DNA of 47,741 nt from Rubrivivax sp. (GTDB lineage Bacteria; Pseudomonadota; Gammaproteobacteria; Burkholderiales; Burkholderiaceae_C). This document shows, piece after piece, positions 38,644 through 47,741 of this stretch. The translations under genes were made by a program, and so were the position numbers. How positions within the stretch are numbered: the first letter of the stretch is position 1; the number at the start of each line of letters is the position of its first letter. The stretch covers positions 1-47,741 of the forward strand of contig DYOR01000008.1 in NCBI GenBank assembly GCA_020720385.1. The letters run 5' to 3'. The notes under the pieces were generated by a model. That model did no database searches and was not told the DNA's origin. It saw only the letters and a list, made by a program, of their open reading frames with translations.

Positions 38644-39785
38644 CAGCGACGCGCGCTCGCTTTCATCCATGCTTGTACATAGCTCGTTTCGGTAGGAGTC
38701 AGCCGCGTGGTGTCGGTGGCCGCAGGAGGGGTCGCCGCCGCCGCGGCCGGACCCTCCCCGCCGGCTGCGGCGGCACGCAGCGGGAGTTCATCGTCGTACC
38801 GGGCCTGCTGCTCCCTGTCGGCCCGCCGGCCGCTAGCCGGATGATGCAGCCCCGAGGTCGATCTTTGCACGGGCATCGTACCGCCCTGGGCACGCGAAAC
38901 GCCAACATCGGCACGCAGGTCGGGGCTGTCGCCGGCCTCGCGGCCCGTGCTCGCGCCGGCGCTATGTGCGGCGGCATCTGCGGCAGCGGCAGCGGCGGGG
39001 GCCGTGGCCGCTGCCGCCCGGCCTGCCGGGGGTTGGCCCGGCGGCGCGGCCCCCGGCTCGGTCGCCCGCGTGGGCGAGGCGTCTTCGGCGCGGCTGGTCG
39101 CGGCCGCCGGCGCGCGCCCTCCCTCGCCACGGCCGAACTCCGCCTCGGCATCGGCATCGGCCTGCGCCGCGCGCAGCACGCTTTCGATCTGGCTCAGCTG
39201 TGGCGCCGGCCCGCTTGCCTGCGCCAGCGGCGCGGCAGGCTCGGCGCCGGGCGATGCCGCAGGCGCGCTCGCTGGCGGCGCGGGAGTGGGGGAGGGGGCG
39301 AGCTGCGGCAAGGTGAGCACGAGCGTGGCCAGGGCTGTGCACGCCGCCATCGACAGCAGCGGCCGGAACAGGTGTGCCGGTGCGGGCCGCTCGGCGAGCA
39401 GGCGCAGGCTCGCCGGCACGCGCTCGCTCGCCCAATGTCCGAGCCAGCGCACGGCCGCCGCGTCGGCCCCCGCCGGTGCTGGCGCCATCTCGAGCCAGGT
39501 GCTGAAGGCGGAGGTGCCGCCGAGGTGACGGTCGGCCCAGAGCGCGCAGGCGGCATCGGTGGGCCGGCGCGCAGCGGTCCAGGCCAGGCTCGCCCCCCAC
39601 AGCAGGGCCGCTATCCCGGCCAGGGCCTCGACGCTGACCGGCCTCAGCGCCGCGTGCACCAGCGCGGCCAGCAGCGCCAAGCCCGCCGTGCCCCAGGCGG
39701 CGCGGCGCACGGCGGCGCCGAGCTGCAACCACCACAGACGGCGCCGCACCGCCGCCAGCAGGGTCCGCACGCCGGGAGCAGCCAT
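38643..39785 (-). CDS. Membrane protein with Ala/Pro-rich low-complexity C-terminal region
   Basis: MAAPGVRTLLAAVRRRLWWLQLGAAVRRAAWGTAGLALLAALVHAAL N-terminal TM segments; coupled to MoxR gene. Confidence 0.7.
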
Positions 39786-39792
39786 GTCCGCC

Positions 39793-40278
39793 TCAGGAGA
39801 GCAGCGCGGACCACGCGCTGCGCGCCGCCCACAGGCACGCCGCGAGGACGATGCCCAGGCTGGTGGCCACGACCTCGGCGCGCTCGGCGTGCCGCAGCAC
39901 GCGCCGCAGCACCGAGCCGAGATACGCCACCGTGGCTCCCGCCGCCAGCAGGATGGACTCCGCGAGCAGCACGGAGGCCAAGGGTGCAGCGCTCGCCGAC
40001 CAGGCCAGGGCCACCACGGGCCAGGCGGGGGCGGCCAGGCCGAGTGCCGCCGCGCCACCGCCGCGCCAGCCGTGCAAGGCGCCGGCGCGCAGGCCCAGCA
40101 GCAGCAGCGCCATGCCTCGCACGAGCCACGCCGCGTGCAGCGCCTGCGCCGAACTGCGCCCGGCGTCGGCGGCCCCGTCGAGGGCGATGCGTGTGCTGCC
40201 CAGCCACCACAGGGCGAGCGCGGCGGCGAACGCCAGGCCGATGAGTGCCGCGCTGCGGCGCGAGAGCATGCCGTTCAT
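39793..40278 (-). CDS. Small polytopic membrane protein, unknown function
   Basis: MNGMLSRRSAALIGLAFAAALALWWLGSTRIAL... multiple TM segments; ATGA-coupled to 40275 gene. Confidence 0.65.
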   Translation of the reverse strand: MNGMLSRRSAALIGLAFAAALALWWLGSTRIALDGAADAGRSSAQALHAAWLVRGMALLLLGLRAGALHGWRGGGAAALGLAAPAWPVVALAWSASAAPLASVLLAESILLAAGATVAYLGSVLRRVLRHAERAEVVATSLGIVLAACLWAARSAWSALLS

Positions 40279-41732
40279 GGGCCGACAGCGGTCATGAGGA
40301 GCCAGCCCTGCGAGCCCGCGGGAGCGTCCGCCACCCCGCCGAGATCGAGCTCCCACAGCGCCGCGGCGGCATCGGCGGGCATGCGTGTCAGGGCCATGCG
40401 CACGGCGGCGTCGCGCCGCGGCGGGGCACGGCGCGCGTCGATCACCGTGGCGGCGCCGGGGGCCAGGGCCGGCAGCTCGTGGGCGAGGCCTTCGGCGAGC
40501 ACGACGCCTGCAGGCCAGGCCGTGGTGCCGGAGTTGCCGACGCGGCGCGCGCCCTCGGGCAGCGCCTGCGTCGTGATGGCGCGGGCGATGGGGAAACTGC
40601 CGGCGTAGCACAGCGAGACCTGGTGAAAGAGCCGCGTGTCGAACTCGGCGAAACGGGCATCGCCGCGCGCGGCGTCGAAGTCCAGACGCAGCGCCTGGTC
40701 CGCCGAGCAGGGCTGCACCGAGGCGGCGAGCTGGGGCGAGATGGGCACGCGCGCGTGCGCGCGCGCCACGCCCACGAAGCGCTGCCAGGCCTGGTAGCGC
40801 GCCACCGTCGCGCCAGACTCGCTCTCGCTCCACACGCGCAGCGGCGCGGGCGCGGGCATGGCCTGCAGCAGCAGCGGCACGGCCACGCTCGCCAGCGCCG
40901 GCACGAACGCGATCACCGGCCACGAAGGAACGAAGGCGAAGGCCAGCAGTGCCGCCGCGAGGTACACGGCCAGCGCCACGGCCACGCGGTTCCAGACCGC
41001 CGCATCCGCCCGCGTGAGCTCGCCCATGCCCCCGGGTGGCAGCGCCGCCGGCAGGCGGGTGGCGAGCGACGCGGCGAGCTTGTCGCGGGCGTCCGCCGCC
41101 GAAGAAGCGATCAGCAGGGCCTGCCCGCCACAGCCGCCCGCGCCCTGCAGCACGCGGCGCACGCGCTCATCCGTGGTCACCACGGCGATGCGGCCGCACG
41201 CCGCGGCATGCGCGAGCAAGGCGCCGAGCTGGGCGGGGGCCAGCGCGCCCAGGGTGGCCGCATCGAGGACCAGCGCATCCATGCTCGTGTAGGCCGATGC
41301 GTGGCGCGGCAGGTCCTGCGCCGACAGCGCAACGGCATGAAAGCCGTCGAGTGCAACGGCTTCGGCGCTGGCCAGGGCCACGCCGAGCAAGGGCGCCTCG
41401 GAGCGCGCCAGGGCGAGTTCGCGCTGCTGCGTCGCGCCGTCCGCGGTGGCCAGGCTCGCCGACACCACCGTGGCCGCGGGCACGGGGACCTGCAGCCGGA
41501 CCCCCCGACCCGGCTGCAGGTCGATCTGGGCGTGCACCGAGCGCAGGCCGGCCGCGACGGCTAGCGTCGCCCGCGTCGCGGTGTCGGAGCTCACGCGCAC
41601 CTCGACCTCGGTGGTGCGGCCGGGCCGGGTCCAGCCCTGCCACGCCGGGGTCGCCGTCAGCTCGACGCGGGGCGAGGCGTGGGCGTGCGCGGCGCCGCAG
41701 AGCACCAGCGCCAGCAACAGGCGCGGCAGCAC
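40275..41732 (-). CDS. Secreted/membrane hypothetical protein
   Basis: Signal peptide MLPRLLLALVLCGAAHAHAS, internal TM VAVALAVYLAAALLAFAFVPSWPVIAFV. Confidence 0.7.
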   Translation of the reverse strand: MLPRLLLALVLCGAAHAHASPRVELTATPAWQGWTRPGRTTEVEVRVSSDTATRATLAVAAGLRSVHAQIDLQPGRGVRLQVPVPAATVVSASLATADGATQQRELALARSEAPLLGVALASAEAVALDGFHAVALSAQDLPRHASAYTSMDALVLDAATLGALAPAQLGALLAHAAACGRIAVVTTDERVRRVLQGAGGCGGQALLIASSAADARDKLAASLATRLPAALPPGGMGELTRADAAVWNRVAVALAVYLAAALLAFAFVPSWPVIAFVPALASVAVPLLLQAMPAPAPLRVWSESESGATVARYQAWQRFVGVARAHARVPISPQLAASVQPCSADQALRLDFDAARGDARFAEFDTRLFHQVSLCYAGSFPIARAITTQALPEGARRVGNSGTTAWPAGVVLAEGLAHELPALAPGAATVIDARRAPPRRDAAVRMALTRMPADAAAALWELDLGGVADAPAGSQGWLLMTAVGP

Positions 41733-41736
41733 CGGG

Positions 41737-42834
41737 TCACTTGAGCGCGTGCTCGAGGGCGATCACCGACCACGCCGTGACAAGCTGCGGCCGGTCTTCC
41801 CACCAGGCCTTCGAGTCCGGGTTGGCCCAGCTGCCGTCGGCGGCCTGCAGGCTGGTCAGTTTCTGCGCGAGCTCGATCTTCCAGTTGTGCCGCTGGCCCT
41901 TGGCGTCGGTGAAACTGTCCTCGCCATAGGCCTTCATGACCTTGGCGAAGGCGTTGTAGAAGTAGAAGATGCCGTGCTTCTTGTTCGTGCCGGGGTTGGC
42001 CTCGAGCGTGTAGTTCGCCGTCATCCACTTGTAGGCGGCCTGTACGCGCGGGTCGTTCTTGTCGGCCCCGGCGAAGAGCAGGCCGAGCAGGCCGGCGGCA
42101 GTCATGCCACCGTAGGACGAGGTCGCGCTGGCCGCAGGGAACTCGAACTCGGGCGGGTTCCAGCCCGGCATGTAGACGAAGCCGCCATCGTTGCCGGCCC
42201 ATTTCTGGTCGTTGCTTTCGCTGCGGTTCTGCGTGCGATTCACGAACACCAGGGCCTTCTGCCAGACCGGATCCTTGGGGTCGGTGGCGGTGGCCTTCAG
42301 CCCCTCCAGCGCGAGGTAGACGTTGGACATGTCGGGGCGCTCGTCACCGCCGTAGCCTATGCCACCGTAGTAGCGGTGGTCCTTCTGGTAGCCCTCGGCC
42401 TCGTCGATCTGGTGGCTGGTGAGGAATTTTTGCGCCGCGCTGATCACTGGCGCGTACTTCGGGTTCTTGGTCGCGGCCAGTGCGATCATCGCCACCGAGG
42501 TGTTGTAGCTGAGGTTCTGCAACGACTCGCTGATCGCGCCGTCGCTCCTGGCTTTGGAAAGCAAGTACTCGACCTGCTTCGTGATGAAGGCACCGTCGCC
42601 CTCGTTGTAGCCGCGATGGCTCTCCAGGAAGGCACGCAGGCTCAGCGCGGTAATGCCCGCCGAGCGCGCCACCGAGCCGTCGGCCGCTTGCTGCGTGCGC
42701 AGGTAGTTCAAGCCGGCGTCGACCGCGCGACGTGCCTTTTCGCGCAGCGCCGGGTCCATGGCTTCGGCGGCATGCGCGGCCGGCACGGCCAGCATCGTGC
42801 TGCTCACGAGGGCCAGGAAGTGTCGCTTCAACAT
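41737..42834 (-). CDS. Secreted prenyltransferase/squalene-oxidase-repeat (alpha/alpha toroid) protein
   Basis: Signal peptide; repeats AVDAGLNYLRTQQAADGSVARSAGITALSLRAFL, LTSLQAADGSWANPDSKAWWEDRPQLVTAWSVIAL. Confidence 0.85.
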   Translation of the reverse strand: MLKRHFLALVSSTMLAVPAAHAAEAMDPALREKARRAVDAGLNYLRTQQAADGSVARSAGITALSLRAFLESHRGYNEGDGAFITKQVEYLLSKARSDGAISESLQNLSYNTSVAMIALAATKNPKYAPVISAAQKFLTSHQIDEAEGYQKDHRYYGGIGYGGDERPDMSNVYLALEGLKATATDPKDPVWQKALVFVNRTQNRSESNDQKWAGNDGGFVYMPGWNPPEFEFPAASATSSYGGMTAAGLLGLLFAGADKNDPRVQAAYKWMTANYTLEANPGTNKKHGIFYFYNAFAKVMKAYGEDSFTDAKGQRHNWKIELAQKLTSLQAADGSWANPDSKAWWEDRPQLVTAWSVIALEHALK

Positions 42835-42862
42835 CGTGTGATCTCCTTTGCGGCGGGGGGGG

Positions 42863-43615
42863 TCAAGGTGCGTTCGAAGGCTCGCCCGCGCTGCGCCGCA
42901 GGCAAGCCGACCGCTCGGTCAGTACCAGCAGCGCGGTCACGGCCACGGCCAGCCCATAGCCGGGCAGCAGCAGCCGCAGGCCAGGGTAGTCGAAGGGTAA
43001 CGCGGCGAGGTTGGCGTGCTGATAGAACCACTGGTTGCGCAGCAGGTCGTTGCCGCTGGCCACGGCCAGATGGGTCAGCGGGCTGATGCCGAGCAGGACG
43101 TCGATGAGCCACGGATGGCGGTCCGAGAGCAGTTCGCCCGCGGGCCCGAGCCACAGCGGCAGCGCCCCCAGCAGTGCGAGCGTGCCCGCCACCACGCGGC
43201 CAGCCAGCTCGCGGGCACCCACGGCGACCATCGCCGATCTCGCCCCTGGCGCGGCCGCGGCGCGTCTCATGAGCAGGCCTTCGAGCCAGGCTGCCAGCGC
43301 ATGCGCCGGCAGCAGCATGAGCAGCAGCATCGCGCAGCTCGCCAGCACCTGCGCCAAGGGCTGCGGCGGGTTGCCAAGCATGGTCAGCATGATCGCGGCC
43401 AGCCCCGCGGCGGTGGCTGACCAGGCAGCGACGCGCAACGTGGTGCGCACCGGCGAGGCGGCGCATCCCGGCCAGAACAGCACGGCGAGCAGGCCAAAAA
43501 CGGCGGCGACCATCACGCGCAGCGCGGACGGCTGCAACTCGCCGCCGACAGCGCCAAGCGCCACCAGCACCAGCAGGCTGGCCACGAGCAGCATCGCACC
43601 GCGCCAGGCGATCAC
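42863..43615 (-). CDS. Polytopic membrane protein, unknown function
   Basis: VIAWRGAMLLVASLLVLVALGAVGG...; GTG start overlapping upstream stop. Confidence 0.65.
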   Translation of the reverse strand: MIAWRGAMLLVASLLVLVALGAVGGELQPSALRVMVAAVFGLLAVLFWPGCAASPVRTTLRVAAWSATAAGLAAIMLTMLGNPPQPLAQVLASCAMLLLMLLPAHALAAWLEGLLMRRAAAAPGARSAMVAVGARELAGRVVAGTLALLGALPLWLGPAGELLSDRHPWLIDVLLGISPLTHLAVASGNDLLRNQWFYQHANLAALPFDYPGLRLLLPGYGLAVAVTALLVLTERSACLRRSAGEPSNAP

Positions 43616-44358
43616 TTGGCAGCGCGCGCGGCTTCGACGATCAGCTCGATCGCCGAGCCGACCGGGGGCAGCATCGCGTGGCCGCGCACCGAGCCATAGG
43701 CGCCGATGCCTATGCCCACGGCCGACTGGATGACGTTGTTCTCGTCGGGCTTGAAACCCACCAGCGTGCCGGTGACATCGGCGGCAAAGACCGCGCCCTG
43801 CGACGCCGGCGCCCCGATGTAGACCCACTCGACGGACTCCGGCTTGGCGTCGGCCTCCGGGTTGAGCATCGCCTGCGCCGCCGTCACCTGGCGCCTCTTG
43901 CCGGCGTCCACCCAGGCCACGGAGATGGCGACGCGCGGGCCGATCAAGGGGGCCTGCATGTCCTGGCGGTGCGCCGCCACCGTGCGCGGGTCGCGCTCCA
44001 GGCCGATGAGGATGCAGGCGAGGTTGAACTCGCTGCCCGTGGCGTCGAGCTCGAAAAGCGTCTCGTAGGCCTTCGCGCCGCCCGGGCTGGTGGCCAGGTA
44101 CTCGAGCGGTTTGCCGGTGACGTGCACGCGGCCCGGCACGCTGAAGCGTCCGGCGCCCTTGTCGACGACGATGCGCCCGACCTGGAAGCGATCGGGGCCG
44201 AGTTGCTTGAGTTCGCCCACCGGCGATGCGGGAGAGGCTGGCGACGATGGCGTCGCTGGCGTCGCTGGTGGCAGCGCCGGCGATTGCGCACGGGCCCAGC
44301 CGGCGCAGGCGGCCGCGGCGCAGCCGAGTGTGGCGAGCAGACCTTGGCGGCGCTTCAC
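43612..44358 (-). CDS. YdjY-domain-like secreted protein
   Basis: Signal peptide; DRFQVGRIVVDKGAGRFSVPGRVHVTGKPLEYLATSPGGAKAYETLFELDATGSEFNLACILIGLE. Confidence 0.72.
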   Translation of the reverse strand: MKRRQGLLATLGCAAAACAGWARAQSPALPPATPATPSSPASPASPVGELKQLGPDRFQVGRIVVDKGAGRFSVPGRVHVTGKPLEYLATSPGGAKAYETLFELDATGSEFNLACILIGLERDPRTVAAHRQDMQAPLIGPRVAISVAWVDAGKRRQVTAAQAMLNPEADAKPESVEWVYIGAPASQGAVFAADVTGTLVGFKPDENNVIQSAVGIGIGAYGSVRGHAMLPPVGSAIELIVEAARAAK

Positions 44359-45377
44359 GGCTTGACCCCCATGACCACGCGGTGCGGCATGGGTGGCGGC
44401 AGCGGCAGAGTGCGCAGCTCGCGCAGGCCGGCGTCCTTCATCCAGCGCATCACCTCGGCATCCGCATGCACGCCGCCGTCGGGCGCGGTGAGCATCATGT
44501 TCAGGCCGAACAGGGTGGCGAAGGCCGGCTGCGTGCCGCCCTCGTCGGTGAAGACGTCGCTGACCACGAGCAGGCCGCCGGGCTCGAGGCAGGCCACGGC
44601 GCGTTCGACGAGGCCGCGGCAGGCGGCGGCCGATTCGCGATGGAACATGCCCGACATGAGCACCACGTCCTTGCCCGTGCCGAAATCGGCACTGTGATAG
44701 TCGCCGTCGCGCAGGCTCACGCGCTCGCTCGCCCCGGCGGCGGCGACGAGCTCACGCGCCACCGCGGCCACACCGGGCAGCTCCAGCACCTCGGACTCGA
44801 GGCCCGGGAAACGCTCGGTGAGCAGCACCGAGTACGTGCCCGGCCCGCCGCCGACGTCGAGCATGGCGCGCCGGCCGCTCAGGTCGAGCAGGGGGACGAG
44901 CGCGCGCGCGATGCCCAGGGCGCGCTCGTGCATGGCGATGACGAAACCGCGCGTGCGTGCCGGGTCGTCGCCCAGGTAGGTCTCGGCAGGCAGCGCCGGC
45001 TGGCCCGAGCGCAGCGCGCCCTCGAGCTGGCCCCAGGTGGCGTAGAGCTGGTCGCTGTAGCGGATGACGTTGCCCATGTAGGCGGGGCTGCGCGAGACGA
45101 GAAAGGTGGCCGCCAGCGGCGCGTTTTCGAAGCGGCCGTCGCGTTCCACGAGAAAGCCCAGGCCGGCGCAGGCGCGCAGGAAGAGCGCCGTGCTGCGCGC
45201 ATCGAGTTGCAGGGCAGCAGCGACTTCGTCGGCGCTGCGTGCGCCGTCGGCCAGGGCATCGAAAAGCCGCAGCCGGTTGGCGGTGAGCAGCGTCTGGCTC
45301 TCCCAGTACGCCGTGCTCAGGCGCACGATGGCCGTCGGGTCCGGGCGTGCAGCGGGGGCTTGCGCTGCGCTGCTCAT
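44355..45377 (-). CDS. SAM-dependent (O-)methyltransferase with winged-helix dimerisation domain
   Basis: TAYWESQTLLTANRLRLFDALADGARSADEVAAALQLD; AMLDVGGGPGTYSVLLTERFPGL motif I. Confidence 0.87.
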   Translation of the reverse strand: MSSAAQAPAARPDPTAIVRLSTAYWESQTLLTANRLRLFDALADGARSADEVAAALQLDARSTALFLRACAGLGFLVERDGRFENAPLAATFLVSRSPAYMGNVIRYSDQLYATWGQLEGALRSGQPALPAETYLGDDPARTRGFVIAMHERALGIARALVPLLDLSGRRAMLDVGGGPGTYSVLLTERFPGLESEVLELPGVAAVARELVAAAGASERVSLRDGDYHSADFGTGKDVVLMSGMFHRESAAACRGLVERAVACLEPGGLLVVSDVFTDEGGTQPAFATLFGLNMMLTAPDGGVHADAEVMRWMKDAGLRELRTLPLPPPMPHRVVMGVKP

Positions 45378-45379
45378 TG

Positions 45380-45466
45380 CAGCCCCCCACGGCGCGGTGC
45401 GCCGTCCCCCCCGAGGGGGCTGTGGGCCGCGGCTCCAAGTCCGCCTGCGCGGACTTGGACGGGCCG
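45380..45466. repeat. Structured intergenic element with two perfect hairpins
   Basis: acggcgc-ggt-gcgccgt (45389-45405) flanked by C/G runs, and ccaagtccgc-ctgc-gcggacttgg (45435-45458). Confidence 0.6.
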
Positions 45467-45522
45467 AAGGCCTGCCGCGTCTCGCGGCTGGCGCGAGCGC
45501 CCTCGGAACGGCCGTGCGGCGC

Positions 45523-46761
45523 TCATGCGGTCACCCCCGCAGCCTGCCGATCGACGTCGCACTCGAGCTGCATGTAGGCGCAGCGGTGGCACATGAAGCC
45601 GTCGGCGACGGCCAGCCCGTGGCGCCGGCGTATCTCGTGGTAGCCGCTGACGAGCGTCTCGAAGTAGCTGCGGATGCGCGCGTGGTAGTCGGCGCGCTGG
45701 CGCCCGCCCACCGGCCAGACGATCGAATAGATGGGCAGGATGCCGCGGCTGCAGAGGTCTTCGGCGCCGGCCAGGGCGGTGCGCGCGGCCTCCTCCCATT
45801 CCATGCCGTACTCGGGGCCGAGCTCGATGCCCGCGACCATCGCCGAATAGACCTTGCCTCGGCCGAAGGTGCGCACCGCCGTCTCCAGCGAGGCGATCCA
45901 GCGCTCGTAGCCCACGTAGCGGTTCTTGCCCGGGCTGACCTTGGCGAACAGCGGCTCGGACCACATCTCGAGGTTGAAGCACACGTACTGCACGAGACCC
46001 TCGGCGTGGAACTGCGCGATCAGGTCGTCGGGGATGGCGCCGCTGCCCAGCGTCACTGGGATGCCGCGCGTGTTCACACCCTTCACGAAACGCGCCAGCT
46101 GCAGGAAGCGTTCGCCTTCCTTGCGCCAGTCGGTGAGCGAGCCGCCCACGAGGTAGATGTGGCGGATCTCGGCCTGCCCGAGCACGGCCTCGAGTGCCTC
46201 GTGCATGCGCTCGAGCGTGGGCTGCAGGATCTCCACCCGGCCCGTCACCTGCCCCAGGTGCTTGGTGCGTTCGTCGGGCGCGCCGTAGGCGCAGAAGGTG
46301 CAGCGCATGGAGTCGCCTTCATGCTTGTGCAGGAAGTACTCGCAGCCCGGGGCGACGTTGATGATGAGCATGTCACCATGCACCGTCAGGCCCGCCTGGG
46401 CGAACGGCATCCCGTCGCTCGTTTTCTGCGTCAACCAGGGCCGCAGCGGCTCGAAGCCGATCGCCACCTCGAGCCCACTGCGGTCGTCGATGAGCTGGTA
46501 GCCCTGCGCGGGGTCGCCTTCCACGTGCCAGGGTGAGTCGCCGTCGCCGAGGATGCGGATCTCGGTGCCGTCGGCGGTGTTGATGAGGTAGGGGATGGTG
46601 GCGATGCCGCGGCCCGTGGGATCGGGCTCCCCTTCCTTGAAGCGGTAGGGGTAGTAGTTGGGCATGGAGTGCGCGGCCGCCTGGCCCAGCGCGGGCGTGT
46701 AGCGTATGCCTTCGCACATCACCTGCACCTTCAGCGCTGGCGAACCGGTGAGCGTGGTCAT
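45523..46761 (-). CDS. Radical SAM protein with non-canonical Cx13Cx2C motif
   Basis: INVAPGCEYFLHKHEGDSMRCTFCAYGAP, HIYLVGGSLTD, C-terminal FMCHRCAYMQLECD. Confidence 0.8.
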   Translation of the reverse strand: MTTLTGSPALKVQVMCEGIRYTPALGQAAAHSMPNYYPYRFKEGEPDPTGRGIATIPYLINTADGTEIRILGDGDSPWHVEGDPAQGYQLIDDRSGLEVAIGFEPLRPWLTQKTSDGMPFAQAGLTVHGDMLIINVAPGCEYFLHKHEGDSMRCTFCAYGAPDERTKHLGQVTGRVEILQPTLERMHEALEAVLGQAEIRHIYLVGGSLTDWRKEGERFLQLARFVKGVNTRGIPVTLGSGAIPDDLIAQFHAEGLVQYVCFNLEMWSEPLFAKVSPGKNRYVGYERWIASLETAVRTFGRGKVYSAMVAGIELGPEYGMEWEEAARTALAGAEDLCSRGILPIYSIVWPVGGRQRADYHARIRSYFETLVSGYHEIRRRHGLAVADGFMCHRCAYMQLECDVDRQAAGVTA

Positions 46762-46856
46762 GTCGGCCGTTCCTCGTTGCTGCGTGAAGTCTGCGCGCCC
46801 CGCGTGTGCAGCCGGGCCGCCTTCCCCACGGGTTCTTCTGCTATGGTTGTTTGATC

Positions 46857-47474
46857 ATGCCACGCAGCCCCGGCCGTGCCGCGTTCATTATTGCCGCCTC
46901 CCTGTGTGTTCCGCTGCTGCCGTTCATCGTCATCGGCGAGCTGCCGGGCGAGCGCTGGCTCTCCGCCACCGACACCCATGCCCTGCGCTTCGCCCTCACC
47001 GGCGCGGGGCTGCTCGCGGCCGACGTGCTGCTGCCGATTCCGTCGAGCATCGTCGGCAGCATGCTCGGTGCGCGGCTGGGCTTCGGCGCGGGCTTTGCGG
47101 CGGCCTTCGCCGGCATGATGACGGGGCAATCGCTCGCCTATCTCGTCAGCCGCACGCTGCTGCGCCGTCGCAGCGGCGAGCTGCCCGCGGCGCCCACGCT
47201 GGCCGCCGTGTTCCTCAGCCGCCCGGTGCCGGTGCTGGCCGAGGCCGTGGCCATCGCCGCGGGTGCGGCGCGGCTGAGCTGGCCGCAGTTCCTGCTCGCC
47301 TGCGGCGCGGGCAACGCGGTCTACGCCGCTGCGCTGGCGCTCAACGGCGCGCAGCTCATGCCCGGTGCCCTCATCGGCCCCGGCCTGTTGCCGCCCATGC
47401 TGCTGCCGGTGGTGGCGTGGCTCGTCTGGCGCAGGTTTCGTCGCCCACCCCAAACCGGACAACCAGGAGATTGA
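46857..47474 (+). CDS. VTT/DedA (SNARE-associated)-like membrane protein
   Basis: LPIPSSIVGSMLGARLGFGAGFAAAFAGMMTGQSLAYLVSRTLLRR, SRPVPVLAEAVAIAAGAARLSWPQFLLACGAGN. Confidence 0.75.
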   Translation: MPRSPGRAAFIIAASLCVPLLPFIVIGELPGERWLSATDTHALRFALTGAGLLAADVLLPIPSSIVGSMLGARLGFGAGFAAAFAGMMTGQSLAYLVSRTLLRRRSGELPAAPTLAAVFLSRPVPVLAEAVAIAAGAARLSWPQFLLACGAGNAVYAAALALNGAQLMPGALIGPGLLPPMLLPVVAWLVWRRFRRPPQTGQPGD

Positions 47475-47479
47475 CCCCA

Positions 47480-47741
47480 TGCTGTTCATGCTCACCAATC
47501 GCACGCGCAAGGACCTGAGCGCGGACCAGTACGCCGAACTCGCCACGCTGGCCAAGGCCTTCTATGCCGCTATCCCGCCGGAGGTGAAGATCCGCGGCGA
47601 GTGGGCCGCCACCGACTACTCGAACAACTACTCGCTGCTCGAGGCGCCGGACATCGATACCGTGCGCCGCATCCAGGCGCCGTTCGCCAAGTTCACCGAG
47701 ACGCTGATCGTGCCGGTGACGGCGATTTCGGGGTGGACGGC
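47480..47741 (+). CDS. Hypothetical protein, truncated by right window edge (DUF3303-like fold guess)
   Basis: MLFMLTNRTRKDLSADQYAELATLAKAFYAAIPPEVKIRGEWAATDYSNNYSLLEAPDIDTVRRIQAPFAKFTETLIVPVTAISGW. Confidence 0.55.

Overview
High-GC (Burkholderiales-like, my inference) chromosomal window, read directly from sequence with no database search. Left to right: (1) a 5'-complete UDP-glucuronate-epimerase-type gene running off the left edge and a RutE-like nitroreductase; (2) a denitrification operon norC-norB-norQ-[4Fe-4S polyferredoxin]-norD-dnr preceded by a perfect 24-bp DNR/FNR-type dyad; (3) an EAL-GGDEF protein and a DAHP synthase; (4) a membrane-lipid island, 11.6-20.6 kb: olsB, a PlcP-like metallophosphoesterase, a GT28 MGDG-synthase-like glycosyltransferase, psd, a membrane-anchored class-III PLP aminotransferase, a small His-rich membrane protein, a GT4 glycosyltransferase and lplT. 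Six promoter regions here carry 7-mers related to the PhoB half-site in strict 11-bp phase (CTGTCAT-N4-CTGTCAT-like), which suggests an undescribed phosphate-starvation lipid-remodelling regulon; (5) a CYTH-CHAD protein next to a histone-like basic protein, and a 161-bp near-palindromic element; (6) an atypical pyruvate kinase; (7) a complete ebo operon (eboF-A-B-D-E-C) with a DUF2478 gene appended; (8) a 12-gene same-strand cluster: non-canonical radical SAM protein, methyltransferase, YdjY-like protein, membrane proteins, alpha/alpha-toroid repeat protein, then MoxR-DUF58-BatA-VWA; (9) a VTT/DedA-like membrane protein and a truncated small ORF. No tRNA, rRNA, CRISPR array or transposase was recognised. 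Many long ORFs in the supplied track are antisense or out-of-frame artefacts of high GC.
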